Assembly (NCBI GenBank): GCA_038147495.1
Contig: JAYQTT010000004.1
Span: 1 to 11,212 of the forward strand
Direction of reading: 5' to 3'
From: MED-G116 sp038147495
Lineage (GTDB): Bacteria; Pseudomonadota; Alphaproteobacteria; Puniceispirillales; Puniceispirillaceae
DNA: 11,212 nt
Shown here: one piece after another, positions 1-7,090 of the stretch
Numbering within the stretch: position 1 is the stretch's first letter
Layout of the letters: every line of letters starts with the position of its first letter
The notes under the pieces: generated by a model
Told to the model about the DNA's origin: nothing
Database searches by the model: none
What the model saw: only the letters and a program-made list of their open reading frames with translations
Position numbers and translations under genes: made by a program

Positions 1-177
1 CGCAACCATGAAGACCCTACCAACACCGCTATCCATTTGGATGGCGGTTTTTTGTTGCCCGGATACCGCCAGTTCAAGTATCGCCGCAAGGCCACCCACA
101 AATTGAGAGACTTGAAGCTTGCCATGGCCATCATGACATTGCGTTTGGCTCTTGATGATGGAGTTACTTTTGTTTGA
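1..177 (+). CDS. 3' end of an unrecognised protein (partial, cut by window edge)
   Basis: Frame 1 is open from the first base to a TGA at 175-177, giving 58 residues with no start in view. The tail is basic and helical in style, with a YRQFKYRRKATHKLRDLKLA stretch followed by a hydrophobic segment and an end in LALDDGVTFV. Codons end mostly in G or C over the first 50 codons and then turn T-rich over the last eight. That, plus the plausible amino acid mix, favours a real gene. I do not recognise the family and assign no function. It runs convergently into the last gene of the ABC operon and overlaps its 3' end by 14 bp. A terminator-like hairpin at 25-53 lies inside this frame, which is odd for a translated region and lowers confidence. 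Confidence 0.45.
   Translation, partial: RNHEDPTNTAIHLDGGFLLPGYRQFKYRRKATHKLRDLKLAMAIMTLRLALDDGVTFV
25..53 (+). terminator. Terminator-like hairpin with T-run, + strand
   Basis: ACCGCTATCC (25-34) pairs with GGATGGCGGT (39-48) around the 4-nt loop ATTT, giving a 10-bp stem with a single G-U pair. T48 is followed by five more T, to 53. This has the form of an intrinsic terminator for + strand transcription. On the - strand it is not followed by U residues, so it would not end the ABC operon. It sits inside an open + frame (1-177), so either the frame is not translated or the match is fortuitous. Confidence 0.35.
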
Positions 178-1168
178 GCTGCTGTTGATAGTTATGGCAC
201 GTCACGCTGCGGCTGGTCGAGATACTGGTCATCTCGGGTCTTGTTATGGCGCAATGCGCGCCGGCCAGCGGACATCTGGGATGGTAGAAACAGCCTGATG
301 GTGGTGAAAGAGGCGACGGGACTTCGCCTTCAATTGTATCAAAGCGGACAAGCTCATCATCATCCAGCACCAGCTTGGGCACCGATCCGAACAGCGCCGC
401 TGTATAGGGATGGGCAGGATTTTCAAAAACTTCATCAACCGGCCCCAACTCGACAATCTGGCCAAGATACATGATCGCAATCCTGTCGCTGACATGCTGC
501 ACTATAGATAGATCATGACTGATGAAGATTGTTGTCAATTCAAGGTCACGGGTCAGTTCCAGAAACAGGTTTATAATTTGCGCCTGAATGGACACATCAA
601 GTGACGCGACAGGTTCATCACATATCAGGACATCAGGCTGCATGGCCAAGGCTCTGGCAATTGCGATCCGCTGTCTTTGGCCGCCTGAAAACTGGTGCGG
701 ATATCGGTCAAGCCAGACAGGATCGAGACCAACCCGCTCAAACCACTTCGCGGCATAGGCATTGGCCTCACTTTTCTTGGCAAGCCCATGGGCAATGGGC
801 CCTTCGGCAACCGTTTCCCCTACTTTCATGCGTGGGTCAAGGCTGGCGAAGGGATCCTGGAACACTGTCTGTACCCGGGTTGTTGCCTTGACACCGTCCT
901 TGATTACCGGGCTGCCATCTATCAGAACGGTGCCGGAGCTTGGCGGCAATATTCCGGCAATCAAGCGGCCCAATGTTGACTTGCCACAGCCGGATTCGCC
1001 AACAAGACCTACCGTTTCTCCTTTGCTGACAGACAGTGACACGTTGGATACGGCATGAATGGAACGGGTTTCAACAGTCGCCCCGAGTTTCGATGCGATC
1101 CTTTCCCCGGTGGTAAGGTTTGGGCCGAAGACCCTGCTGATATTTTCGAGGCTGACAAAATCAGTCAT
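164..1168 (-). CDS. Peptide ABC transporter ATP-binding protein, DppF/OppF type
   Basis: This 334-residue protein is one of the two cytoplasmic ATPases that power the peptide importer encoded next to it. Visible motifs are Walker A GESGCGKST (57-65), Q-loop Q104 in VFQDP, signature SGGQRQR (161-167), Walker B VLICDEP (180-186), D-loop SLD (189-191) and switch histidine H218. The C-terminal oligopeptide extension follows, with HPYTAALF (253-260) and four cysteines, C293, C299, C306 and C324, in the pattern reported to hold an Fe-S cluster in Dpp-type ATPases. Length is normal for the family. The ATG at 1168 overlaps the stop of the upstream ATPase gene as ATGA, and a GAGGTG Shine-Dalgarno lies just upstream. 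It is the last gene of the operon; I see no U-tailed terminator for this strand in the 163 bases beyond it. The substrate (dipeptide, oligopeptide, glutathione or other) cannot be decided. Confidence 0.95.
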   Translation of the reverse strand: MTDFVSLENISRVFGPNLTTGERIASKLGATVETRSIHAVSNVSLSVSKGETVGLVGESGCGKSTLGRLIAGILPPSSGTVLIDGSPVIKDGVKATTRVQTVFQDPFASLDPRMKVGETVAEGPIAHGLAKKSEANAYAAKWFERVGLDPVWLDRYPHQFSGGQRQRIAIARALAMQPDVLICDEPVASLDVSIQAQIINLFLELTRDLELTTIFISHDLSIVQHVSDRIAIMYLGQIVELGPVDEVFENPAHPYTAALFGSVPKLVLDDDELVRFDTIEGEVPSPLSPPSGCFYHPRCPLAGAHCAITRPEMTSISTSRSVTCHNYQQQLKQK

Positions 1169-2148
1169 GATGACACCTCATCCATATGACCGACCGGGTC
1201 GAAACAGCGCCATCCTCTGTCTCCATGAATGGTGAGTTCGGGTTCATGCTGACACCGCGCGGTCGCGCGTTGACATCGGGGCGCGAACGGGCATCCGGGG
1301 GGAAGAGACAAAAGTGACGGGGTTGTTCCCGGGATCTGCTTAAGAGGTGTACCGGGTGTGGTCATGGCAGGTAAGGAATTCATCAAGCCGGCCGTATAGG
1401 GATGGCGGGGGTTTCTCAGCAGGGTCGCCGTCGGCCCCTGTTCGACGATCCGGCCTGCATACATGACGGCTAGTTTGCTGGCGAGGCTTGATACCACGGC
1501 AAGGTCATGGCTGATCCAAATCATTGCCGTTCCTGTTTCGGCTGCGAGAACACGCATCTGTTGAAGGATTTGTGCCTGAATAGACACATCAAGCGCGGTT
1601 GTGGGCTCATCAGCAATGATAACTGACGGCCGATGGAGAAGCGCGATGGCAATAGCAACTCTCTGTCGCATGCCTCCGGAAAATTCATGGGGGTAGGCGT
1701 CCAGCCTTGCGCGCGCCGAAGGAATGCCAACCTTTGACAGCAGATCAGTTGCACGATCTTCAGCGGCACGAGCGCTTGTTCTTTCATGCGCGGCAATGGC
1801 CAGTCGCATCTGCCGGCCAATGGTCAGGACCGGATTGAGGGTGGCGATGGGGTCCTGGAAAATCATCGAGATTTCACGGCCACGCCATCCGCGCAATTCC
1901 GCGTTTGAAAGGCTGGTCAAATCCTTGTCTTTGAGCGTAATGGAACCGCTTACAATGCGTCCGGGTTCATCAACAAGACCAAGAAGTGAAAATCCGGTGA
2001 CGGTTTTGCCTGAACCGCTTTCACCGACAAGGCCCATAATTTCACCCCTGGCAAGATCAAAGCTGACATTGTCGACCGCCTTGACCACCCCTGTACGGGT
2101 AAAGAAGTGGGTGGTGAGATTTTTTACACTGAGGACAGTTTCGGTCAT
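1165..2148 (-). CDS. Peptide ABC transporter ATP-binding protein, DppD/OppD type
   Basis: This 327-residue protein is the partner ATPase of the importer, expected to pair with the downstream DppF-type subunit under the two permeases. It shows Walker A GESGSGKT (42-49), Q-loop Q98 in IFQDP, signature SGGMRQR (157-163), Walker B VIIADEP (176-182), D-loop ALD (185-187) and H214 in ISHDL. The C-terminal oligopeptide region has HPYTAGLM (249-256) and cysteines C286, C292, C299 and C315. The SGGMRQR signature and the N-terminal TRTGVVKAVDNVSF separate it from the DppF-type neighbour. It starts at the ATG at 2148, overlapping the DppC-type stop by 4 bp, with an AAGG about 10 nt upstream. All catalytic motifs are intact. 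Confidence 0.95.
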   Translation of the reverse strand: MTETVLSVKNLTTHFFTRTGVVKAVDNVSFDLARGEIMGLVGESGSGKTVTGFSLLGLVDEPGRIVSGSITLKDKDLTSLSNAELRGWRGREISMIFQDPIATLNPVLTIGRQMRLAIAAHERTSARAAEDRATDLLSKVGIPSARARLDAYPHEFSGGMRQRVAIAIALLHRPSVIIADEPTTALDVSIQAQILQQMRVLAAETGTAMIWISHDLAVVSSLASKLAVMYAGRIVEQGPTATLLRNPRHPYTAGLMNSLPAMTTPGTPLKQIPGTTPSLLSLPPGCPFAPRCQRATARCQHEPELTIHGDRGWRCFDPVGHMDEVSS

Positions 2149-3026
2149 CTGCGTAACCTTGGATTGAACTGGTCACGCACCTGATCACCAACAATGTTGA
2201 TGGCAACGATGAGGATGATCAAAGCCACGCCGGGATAGACAGAAATCCAGTAGCGCCCACTCATCATATAGGGGAAGCCATTGGAGATCAGCATGCCAAG
2301 TGAAGGTTCCGTGACCGGCAGGCCAAGACCAAGGAAACTCAGTGTCGCTTCAAGTGAAATGGAGTTGGCAATCTGTACTGTTGCCACAACGATCAGCGGC
2401 GGTGTGCAATTCGGCAATAGATGTTTCAATATAACAAGCCGGCTTCCAAGAGGAGTGGCGACAGCGGCCTCAATGTAATCCTTGCCTCTCTCAGCCTTGG
2501 CTGCGCCATATGCTGTGCGGGCGAAATAGGCGTACTGTGCAGCAACCAGAGCGCTGATCAACTGCACCTTGCCTTGTCCAAGCAATGCCACAATCACCAG
2601 CGCCAGCAGGATCGCGGGAAAGGATAATTGGAGGTCGACCAGCCGCATGATCAAATTTTCCACACGGCCGCCGATATAGGCAGCCAGAATACCCAATGCG
2701 GCGCCGATACTGAGCGAAACAAAACCGGCAGCAAGACCAATCTGGATTGATATTCTCAACCCGTAGAATATGGCCGAGAGGAGATCCCGTCCCTGTGGAT
2801 CAGTGCCTAGCCAATGGGTGTATCCGCCTGTGCCGACAAAGCCCGGGGGGCGACGGCTGTCCATCAGCGATAAATTGGCCAGATCATATGGATTTTGAGG
2901 AGATACAAAAGATGCAAAGAGTGCCAGCAGTGCCAGAAGAACAACAACAGACAGTGCCAGAACGGCAATCCTGTTTTCTCGAAACTCGTTCCAAAATCGG
3001 GCGAATGGCGAGCTTTGTCTGTTCAT
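2145..3026 (-). CDS. Peptide ABC transporter permease, DppC/OppC type
   Basis: This 293-residue inner-membrane protein is one of the two channel-forming subunits. It has a cytoplasmic N-terminus, a first membrane segment at about 20-42, then the typical HWLGTDPQGRD motif (71-81) seen just before the core in DppC-type permeases. Further hydrophobic spans lie near 92-118, 130-150, 208-235 and 262-282. The EAA coupling loop, which docks on the ATPases, starts at E186-A187-A188, has G194 and ends in LLPN (203-206). FLGLGLPVTEPSLGMLI (231-247) is another family hallmark. The gene starts at the ATG at 3026 and overlaps the DppB-type stop as ATGA. Its Shine-Dalgarno is a weak G run (GGGG), so translation may depend on coupling to the upstream gene. 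Confidence 0.95.
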   Translation of the reverse strand: MNRQSSPFARFWNEFRENRIAVLALSVVVLLALLALFASFVSPQNPYDLANLSLMDSRRPPGFVGTGGYTHWLGTDPQGRDLLSAIFYGLRISIQIGLAAGFVSLSIGAALGILAAYIGGRVENLIMRLVDLQLSFPAILLALVIVALLGQGKVQLISALVAAQYAYFARTAYGAAKAERGKDYIEAAVATPLGSRLVILKHLLPNCTPPLIVVATVQIANSISLEATLSFLGLGLPVTEPSLGMLISNGFPYMMSGRYWISVYPGVALIILIVAINIVGDQVRDQFNPRLRR

Positions 3027-3997
3027 GATGCAACCCCGCGCCTGACCCTGGGATCAATGAGCGCAAAGATCAGATCAATCACGAAATTGATGGTCACAAA
3101 AAGAAAGGCCACAAGAATAAGGTAGGCAACCATAACAGGCCGATCCAGCACGGCAATGCTGTCGATGATCAACTTACCAACCCCAGGCCAACTGAAGATG
3201 GTCTCTGTTACCACAGCAAAAGCCAGTGTTGAGCCCAGTTCCAGGCCAAAGACAGTAATGATCGGGATGGAAATGAGTTTAAGCAAATGCTGGCGCAGTA
3301 TCGTGATCTCGGAAAGGCCGGCAGCACGGGCAAATTTGATTGTGTCCGTGAGCATGATTTCACGCGTTCCTGCCCGCGCCAGACGGATCATCATGGCAAG
3401 TTTGAACAGCGCCAGATTGATTGCCGGCAGGATGATATGTGACAGACCATCCAGTGTTGGGAATGACCATGCGACACCCCCGATATCTATGGTTTGCCCA
3501 CGCCCGCCCGCCGGAAGCCAGCCCAGGTTCACCGCAAATGTCAAAATCAGGATCAGGCCAACCCAGAATGATGGCACTGAAAAGCCGAGAACAGAAACGG
3601 CCATTATCGTCTTTGCTATCCAGCTTTCGGGCCGATAACCGGCATAGATGCCAAGACTGACCCCGATGACAGAGGCTGAAACAACGGAAATCAGAACCAG
3701 TTCCAAAGTCGCCGGCAGGCGGCCGCCAATCAATTCGAGAACGGGAATGTTGTAGACGAAGGAACGTCCCAGATCGCCCTTCAGCAAATTTACCAGAAAG
3801 ATGAAATACTGTTCATAAAGTGGACGGTCTAGTCCCAGGCGGCGAATGACCTCATCGCGCAAATCCTGCGTGGCCTCTGGCGGAATGACAATATCAATGG
3901 GGTTGCCGATAGCGTAAACGCCACAGAAAACAATCAGGGACATAACAGCCATGACGCCAATAGCCTGCAAAAATCGCTGGATTATGAAGCCAAGCAT
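3023..3997 (-). CDS. Peptide ABC transporter permease, DppB/OppB type
   Basis: This is the first permease subunit, 324 residues from the start chosen here. Family features are all present: an N-terminal membrane segment, GLDRPLYEQY near residue 55, GDLGRS near 75, RLPATLEL near 94, PSFWVG near 143, GWLPAGG near 160, an EAA-type loop around FARAAGL near 223, ETIFSWPGVG near 266 and the C-terminal LIDPRVR. About six membrane spans are expected. A longer reading from a TTG at 4003 is possible, but the G-rich stretch GGGGA (4004-4008, - strand) touches that TTG directly, whereas it sits 6 nt before the ATG at 3997, so the ATG is preferred. The gap to the binding protein gene is about 65 bp and holds a strong hairpin that may set the amount of permease made relative to the binding protein. 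Confidence 0.93.
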   Translation of the reverse strand: MLGFIIQRFLQAIGVMAVMSLIVFCGVYAIGNPIDIVIPPEATQDLRDEVIRRLGLDRPLYEQYFIFLVNLLKGDLGRSFVYNIPVLELIGGRLPATLELVLISVVSASVIGVSLGIYAGYRPESWIAKTIMAVSVLGFSVPSFWVGLILILTFAVNLGWLPAGGRGQTIDIGGVAWSFPTLDGLSHIILPAINLALFKLAMMIRLARAGTREIMLTDTIKFARAAGLSEITILRQHLLKLISIPIITVFGLELGSTLAFAVVTETIFSWPGVGKLIIDSIAVLDRPVMVAYLILVAFLFVTINFVIDLIFALIDPRVRRGVAS

Positions 3998-4003
3998 CGG
4001 CAA

Positions 4004-4050
4004 TCCCCGGGAATTGGGGACCAGGCAAACCTGAATGTTGCCCGGTCCCC
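4004..4050 (-). promoter_or_regulatory. Intercistronic stem-loop between binding protein and permease genes
   Basis: In the - strand transcript, GGGGACCGGGCAA (4050 to 4038) pairs with TTGCCTGGTCCCC (4028 to 4016) around a 9-nt loop, a 13-bp stem. The one imperfect position is G-U in the - strand RNA but A-C in the + strand RNA, so the structure fits the operon's own transcript. No U-run follows, so it is not a standard terminator. The arm end UCCCC (4020-4016) is also complementary to GGGGA (4008-4004), the likely ribosome site of the permease gene, so two exclusive folds are possible. Probable roles are protecting the 3' end of the binding protein message or tuning permease translation. Confidence 0.65.
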
Positions 4051-4062
4051 TGAGATGGTGTT

Positions 4063-5649
4063 CTAGTTGGCGCTCTTGATGAAGAAGGCAAGCGTGTCTT
4101 CGTCATAGCGAGGTGTGAATTCGACACTCCCCGCCTTTGCGCCCCAGACAGTCTGAAGCTGGACGATCGAGATATAGGCCTTGTCTGCCATGACCTTTTC
4201 CATCGCTTCCTCGTAAGTGGCGCGGCGCTGATCTTCATCCATCATCCGCGCCCCTGTTTGCAACAACCGGTCGACATCATCATTTTTATATTCGATGCGG
4301 TTGTAGGCGCCGAGTTTCACATCCGGGTTATTGGAATGTGCCAGTCCCCCAAGCGTGTAGGATGCTTCACCAGTCAATGTTCCCCAGCCATTCATGAACA
4401 TCGAGTATTCAAGGCGTGCTTGCGCTGGGAAATAAACAGTCTTGGAGATCGCGTTGACATTGGTTTTGATGCCAACCTGCGTGAACATCTGGCCAAGACC
4501 CTGGCAGATCGCGCCATCACCGGGAAGACGGTCGGCGGTGCAGTAAAGATCAACTTCAAAGCCGTTGGCATAACCTGCATCAGCAAGAAGTTGCTTTGCC
4601 TTGGCAGGGTTATATTCAGGCATTGGGATGTCTTCACTGGAGCCGAAGAAGCCCGGAGGCATCATTTGATTTGCCGGTCTGCCAAGTCCTTCAAGAACGA
4701 TATCGACCATGGTCTGACGATCGATTGCGTGGTCAATCGCCTGGCGGACACGCAAGTCACGCAGCGGATTTTCGGCCAGTTCCGAACCATCAATAGCCCT
4801 GACGAGCGGTGTCTTTTCACGCTGATCAAGCTGCAGGTTCATGATGTAGACCGAATCACCCTTTACAGCATCGATATTTGCATCGTTTTCAAGTGCCAGA
4901 TAGTCAACAGAGGAGACATAGTTGATGACATCAACCTGTCCGGCTTTCAGCGCCGCAAGGCGTGAACTGTCATTCGGGATTTCCTTGCGGATAACCTTTT
5001 CCCATGACCCCTTGCCGCGCCAGTAATCATCATTTCGTTCCAGCACAAGGTCTCCCTTCGGCTCCCAGCTGACAAATTTATAGGGGCCGGTACCAACAGC
5101 AGCCGCACCTGAATTGAACCCTTCAGCAGCCGTTTCCGGTGTGGAGTAATTTGCGGCAGCTTCTGATGAGACGATGAAGAGCCGGATGAAATCATTGGGC
5201 AGAGTTGCTGCCTGACCATCCGTGTGAATATGGATGGTGTGCGAATCGATGATTTCAACATCGGCCACTCGGCGAACATAGATTGTTGTGGTGGTTGGGC
5301 CAGATACAACCGGGATGCGCTCTATCGAGAATTTTACATCTTCGGCGTCAAAGTCCGAGCCATCATGGAACTTAACTCCCTTGCGAAGCTTGAATTCCCA
5401 TGTGTCATCATCCACAGGAGACCAGCTTGTGGCCAGCCCTGGTTCAATCTGAAGATCGGTACCTGACCAGACAAGCGTGTCGAAGATATGCTTCGCCGCT
5501 TCGGCATGCGGACCCAGTGCCGAATAATGCGGGTCTATTGACTCAGGCCCACCACGAACACCCATCGTCAGCGTTTGCGCTGAGGCCACACTGGTCGCAG
5601 TTAATCCCAGCACCAATGCCATAGTTGCCAGGAATTTTTGTTTTCGCAT
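4063..5649 (-). CDS. Periplasmic peptide/solute-binding protein, SBP family 5
   Basis: This 528-residue protein is the extracytoplasmic receptor of the importer. It has a Sec signal peptide (MRKQK, hydrophobic core 6-18, cleavage likely after ASA at residue 24) and no lipobox cysteine, so it should be a soluble periplasmic protein. Family 5 marks include IFDTLVW (55-61), WEFKLRKGVKFHDG (84-97) with the following DAEDVKFSIER, GTGPYKF (187-193), RNDDYW (205-210), VRQAIDHAIDR (301-311) and YNPAKAKQLLADAGY (346-360). The ATG at 5649 is chosen because GGGAGG lies 7 nt upstream and the signal peptide starts there. The frame stays open upstream to 5715, but that runs into the operator. It is the first gene of the operon. 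The ligand is unknown; DppA-like proteins bind dipeptides, but many relatives bind opines, glutathione, sugars or other solutes. Confidence 0.95.
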   Translation of the reverse strand: MRKQKFLATMALVLGLTATSVASAQTLTMGVRGGPESIDPHYSALGPHAEAAKHIFDTLVWSGTDLQIEPGLATSWSPVDDDTWEFKLRKGVKFHDGSDFDAEDVKFSIERIPVVSGPTTTTIYVRRVADVEIIDSHTIHIHTDGQAATLPNDFIRLFIVSSEAAANYSTPETAAEGFNSGAAAVGTGPYKFVSWEPKGDLVLERNDDYWRGKGSWEKVIRKEIPNDSSRLAALKAGQVDVINYVSSVDYLALENDANIDAVKGDSVYIMNLQLDQREKTPLVRAIDGSELAENPLRDLRVRQAIDHAIDRQTMVDIVLEGLGRPANQMMPPGFFGSSEDIPMPEYNPAKAKQLLADAGYANGFEVDLYCTADRLPGDGAICQGLGQMFTQVGIKTNVNAISKTVYFPAQARLEYSMFMNGWGTLTGEASYTLGGLAHSNNPDVKLGAYNRIEYKNDDVDRLLQTGARMMDEDQRRATYEEAMEKVMADKAYISIVQLQTVWGAKAGSVEFTPRYDEDTLAFFIKSAN

Positions 5650-5698
5650 TGTCTTTCCTCCCAAAATCAAAAGAGGCGGCGTGCCCCAACGAGTTATT

Positions 5699-5729
5699 GT
5701 TATATTCAGTCCCATTTGGGACTTGTCAT
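5699..5729 (-). promoter_or_regulatory. Candidate promoter of the ABC transporter operon
   Basis: On the - strand, ATGACA (5729-5724) could be the -35 and TATAAC (5704-5699) the -10, separated by 19 bp, with transcription starting near 5692 and a leader of about 43 nt. The palindrome at 5708-5723 fills the space between the two elements, so a bound regulator would block RNA polymerase. The spacing is longer than the usual 17 bp, so the assignment is tentative. Confidence 0.35.
5708..5723. promoter_or_regulatory. Palindromic operator 1, AGTCCCATTTGGGACT
   Basis: The arms AGTCCCA and TGGGACT are perfect 7-bp inverted repeats with a 2-bp centre. It matches operator 2 at 13 of 16 positions. It lies in the divergent region, closest to the transporter operon, about 60 bp upstream of the binding protein start. 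The size and symmetry suit a dimeric winged-helix regulator such as the adjacent MarR-type protein; that link is inferred. Confidence 0.75.
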
Positions 5730-5760
5730 TGCAGAATGTGAAGACTTATTCTGGCAGTCA

Positions 5761-5776
5761 AGTTCAATTTGGAACT
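5761..5776. promoter_or_regulatory. Palindromic operator 2, AGTTCAATTTGGAACT
   Basis: The outer arms AGTTC and GAACT are inverted repeats with a 6-bp centre, AATTTG. The shared consensus with operator 1 is AGTYCMATTTGGRACT, followed in both by T. It lies 32 bp before the MarR-type gene start, where it would cover or flank that gene's promoter. The start-to-start distance to operator 1 is 53 bp, close to five helical turns, so both sites face the same side of the DNA. Confidence 0.75.
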
Positions 5777-5808
5777 TAATGTAACAAATCAGCACAGGAA
5801 TTTTTGCA

Positions 5809-6348
5809 ATGCCAGCCACACAGGTCGCGCTTGATGAAAATTATCCTAGCGATGGCCAAGATATGGCCCCCGATATGCTGGAGGCAAAACTCTGGGCGAA
5901 TCCATGCCCGTTTACCTTTCGCATCAACTATCTTGCCCTGCTCTATAACACTCCTCTTTATAATTGGGTGCAGGATGTTTACGGACTGAAACGGCCAGAA
6001 TATGTGGTGCTGTATTCACTGTCTTTGGCCGACGGAAGCAGCGCCCGTGACATCTCCACAACGTCCGGCTTCCCAAAGAACACCCTCAGCAGGGCGATAA
6101 AGCTGCTCGAATCCTCCGGGCTTATAGAGAAGGGTAAAAAGATGCCCGGCACCGGGCGAAAGCAGGCGTTGCACTTGTCTCAAACGGGATGGGAGATCAT
6201 CAACAAGACCAAGCCTGCCTTCGAACAACAGGAAAAGCGCATGCTGAAAACGCTGACTGATGGTGAGCGCCAGATGCTGTTTGAACTGCTGTCCAAGGTT
6301 GTCATTCATGCCGAGGATTGGTCAGGCAGCTTACCGGAACATTCGTAA
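5809..6348 (+). CDS. MarR-family winged-helix transcriptional regulator
   Basis: This 179-residue protein is a DNA-binding regulator. After an N-terminal stretch of about 35 residues comes a dimerisation-type helix (about 38-58), then RPEYVVLYSLSLADGSSARDI (62-82) leading into the helix-turn-helix. The recognition helix is near KNTLSRAIKLLESSGLI (90-106). The wing spans about 107-124 (GKKMPGTGRKQALHLS), and C-terminal dimer helices run from 126 to 168. This order is typical of MarR proteins, and the 36-residue N-terminal tail is somewhat long for the family. The ATG at 5809 has AGGA 9 nt upstream. It is divergent from the transporter operon and heads the catabolic operon, so it is likely an autoregulating local repressor released by the substrate or a product. 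The two palindromes upstream are its probable sites. The ligand is unknown. Confidence 0.88.
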   Translation: MPATQVALDENYPSDGQDMAPDMLEAKLWANPCPFTFRINYLALLYNTPLYNWVQDVYGLKRPEYVVLYSLSLADGSSARDISTTSGFPKNTLSRAIKLLESSGLIEKGKKMPGTGRKQALHLSQTGWEIINKTKPAFEQQEKRMLKTLTDGERQMLFELLSKVVIHAEDWSGSLPEHS

Positions 6349-6370
6349 TAGAAGTGAAAGGACTAAAGTT

Positions 6371-7090
6371 GTGAAGGTCGCTAACATGAATTGGCTTGAT
6401 ATGGAGGCAGCTGTTGAAAGGGATCAGCGCTGCATACTGCCAATCGGGTCCACCGAACAGCACGCGCAATTATCGCTTTGCGTTGACATGATTTTAGCTG
6501 AAAAAATGGCACTGGATGTGGCGGAGCCTCTCAATATTCCTGTTTTCCCAGTCATGCCATATGGTCTTGCTCCCTATTTTGCGGCGTATCCGGGCACAGT
6601 GAGCCTTCGTGTCGAAACGCTTATGGCGGTCATCAGAGATATTGTCGCATCGCTTTATCAGTCAGGTTTCAGAAAAATTCTGATCGTCAACGGCCATGGT
6701 GGCAATAACCCGGTTGGGGCATTGGCGCAGGAATTGATGGCTGAATATGGCGATATTTCGATCAAATTTCATAATTGGTGGAATGCACCGGCCACCTGGG
6801 CCATGGCCCAAGAAATTGATTCCACAGGCTCGCATGCCAACTGGATGGAAAATTTTCCATGGACAAGACTGGCGCATGCGCCGGCACCGAAGGGTGAAAA
6901 GCCGGTGATCGATATGGCATTGATGAAAGCCTCCCCTCCCGAAACAGTGCGTGACATTCTTGGTGATGGATCATTTGGCGGGCCCTGGCAACGGCAGGAT
7001 GAAGAAATGGCGGCCATCTGGGAAACCGGCATCAACGAAACCCGTGAAGCCCTCGAAGGACCCTGGCCCGAGTTGAAAGGTGCTGCATGA
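6371..7090 (+). CDS. Creatininase-family amidohydrolase
   Basis: This 239-residue protein belongs to the metal-dependent creatininase family, which hydrolyses cyclic or linear amide bonds. Seen in the sequence: ILPIGSTEQHA (22-32), which corresponds to the family's PxGSxEQHG with metal ligands E29 and H31; D39 as a further ligand; MPYGLAPYF (62-70); and VNGHGGNN (106-113) with H109. The usual late acidic motif (HAGExETS) is replaced by HANWMENFPWTR (155-166), where E160 may take its role. A GTG at 6371 is chosen because AAAGGA lies 8 nt upstream and it restores the normal N-terminus before NWLDMEAAV; the ATG at 6386, with AAGG 8 nt upstream, is the alternative. It is 22 bp after the regulator and overlaps the next gene as ATGA. 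True creatininase activity is not implied; relatives include amidases of several pathways. Confidence 0.88.
   Translation: MKVANMNWLDMEAAVERDQRCILPIGSTEQHAQLSLCVDMILAEKMALDVAEPLNIPVFPVMPYGLAPYFAAYPGTVSLRVETLMAVIRDIVASLYQSGFRKILIVNGHGGNNPVGALAQELMAEYGDISIKFHNWWNAPATWAMAQEIDSTGSHANWMENFPWTRLAHAPAPKGEKPVIDMALMKASPPETVRDILGDGSFGGPWQRQDEEMAAIWETGINETREALEGPWPELKGAA

Noticed and set aside
4258..4965. + strand open frame of 235 codons
   Set aside because: It lies wholly antisense to the binding protein, which has a full set of family motifs; no start signal or known domain.
5650..5715. N-terminal extension of the binding protein to 5715
   Set aside because: It would place 22 residues before a clear signal peptide, run through operator 1, and ignore GGGAGG 7 nt before the ATG at 5649.
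6260..6370. Longer start of the creatininase-family gene
   Set aside because: It overlaps the MarR-type gene by 89 bp, has a cysteine-rich non-homologous lead and lacks a ribosome site as good as AAAGGA before 6371.
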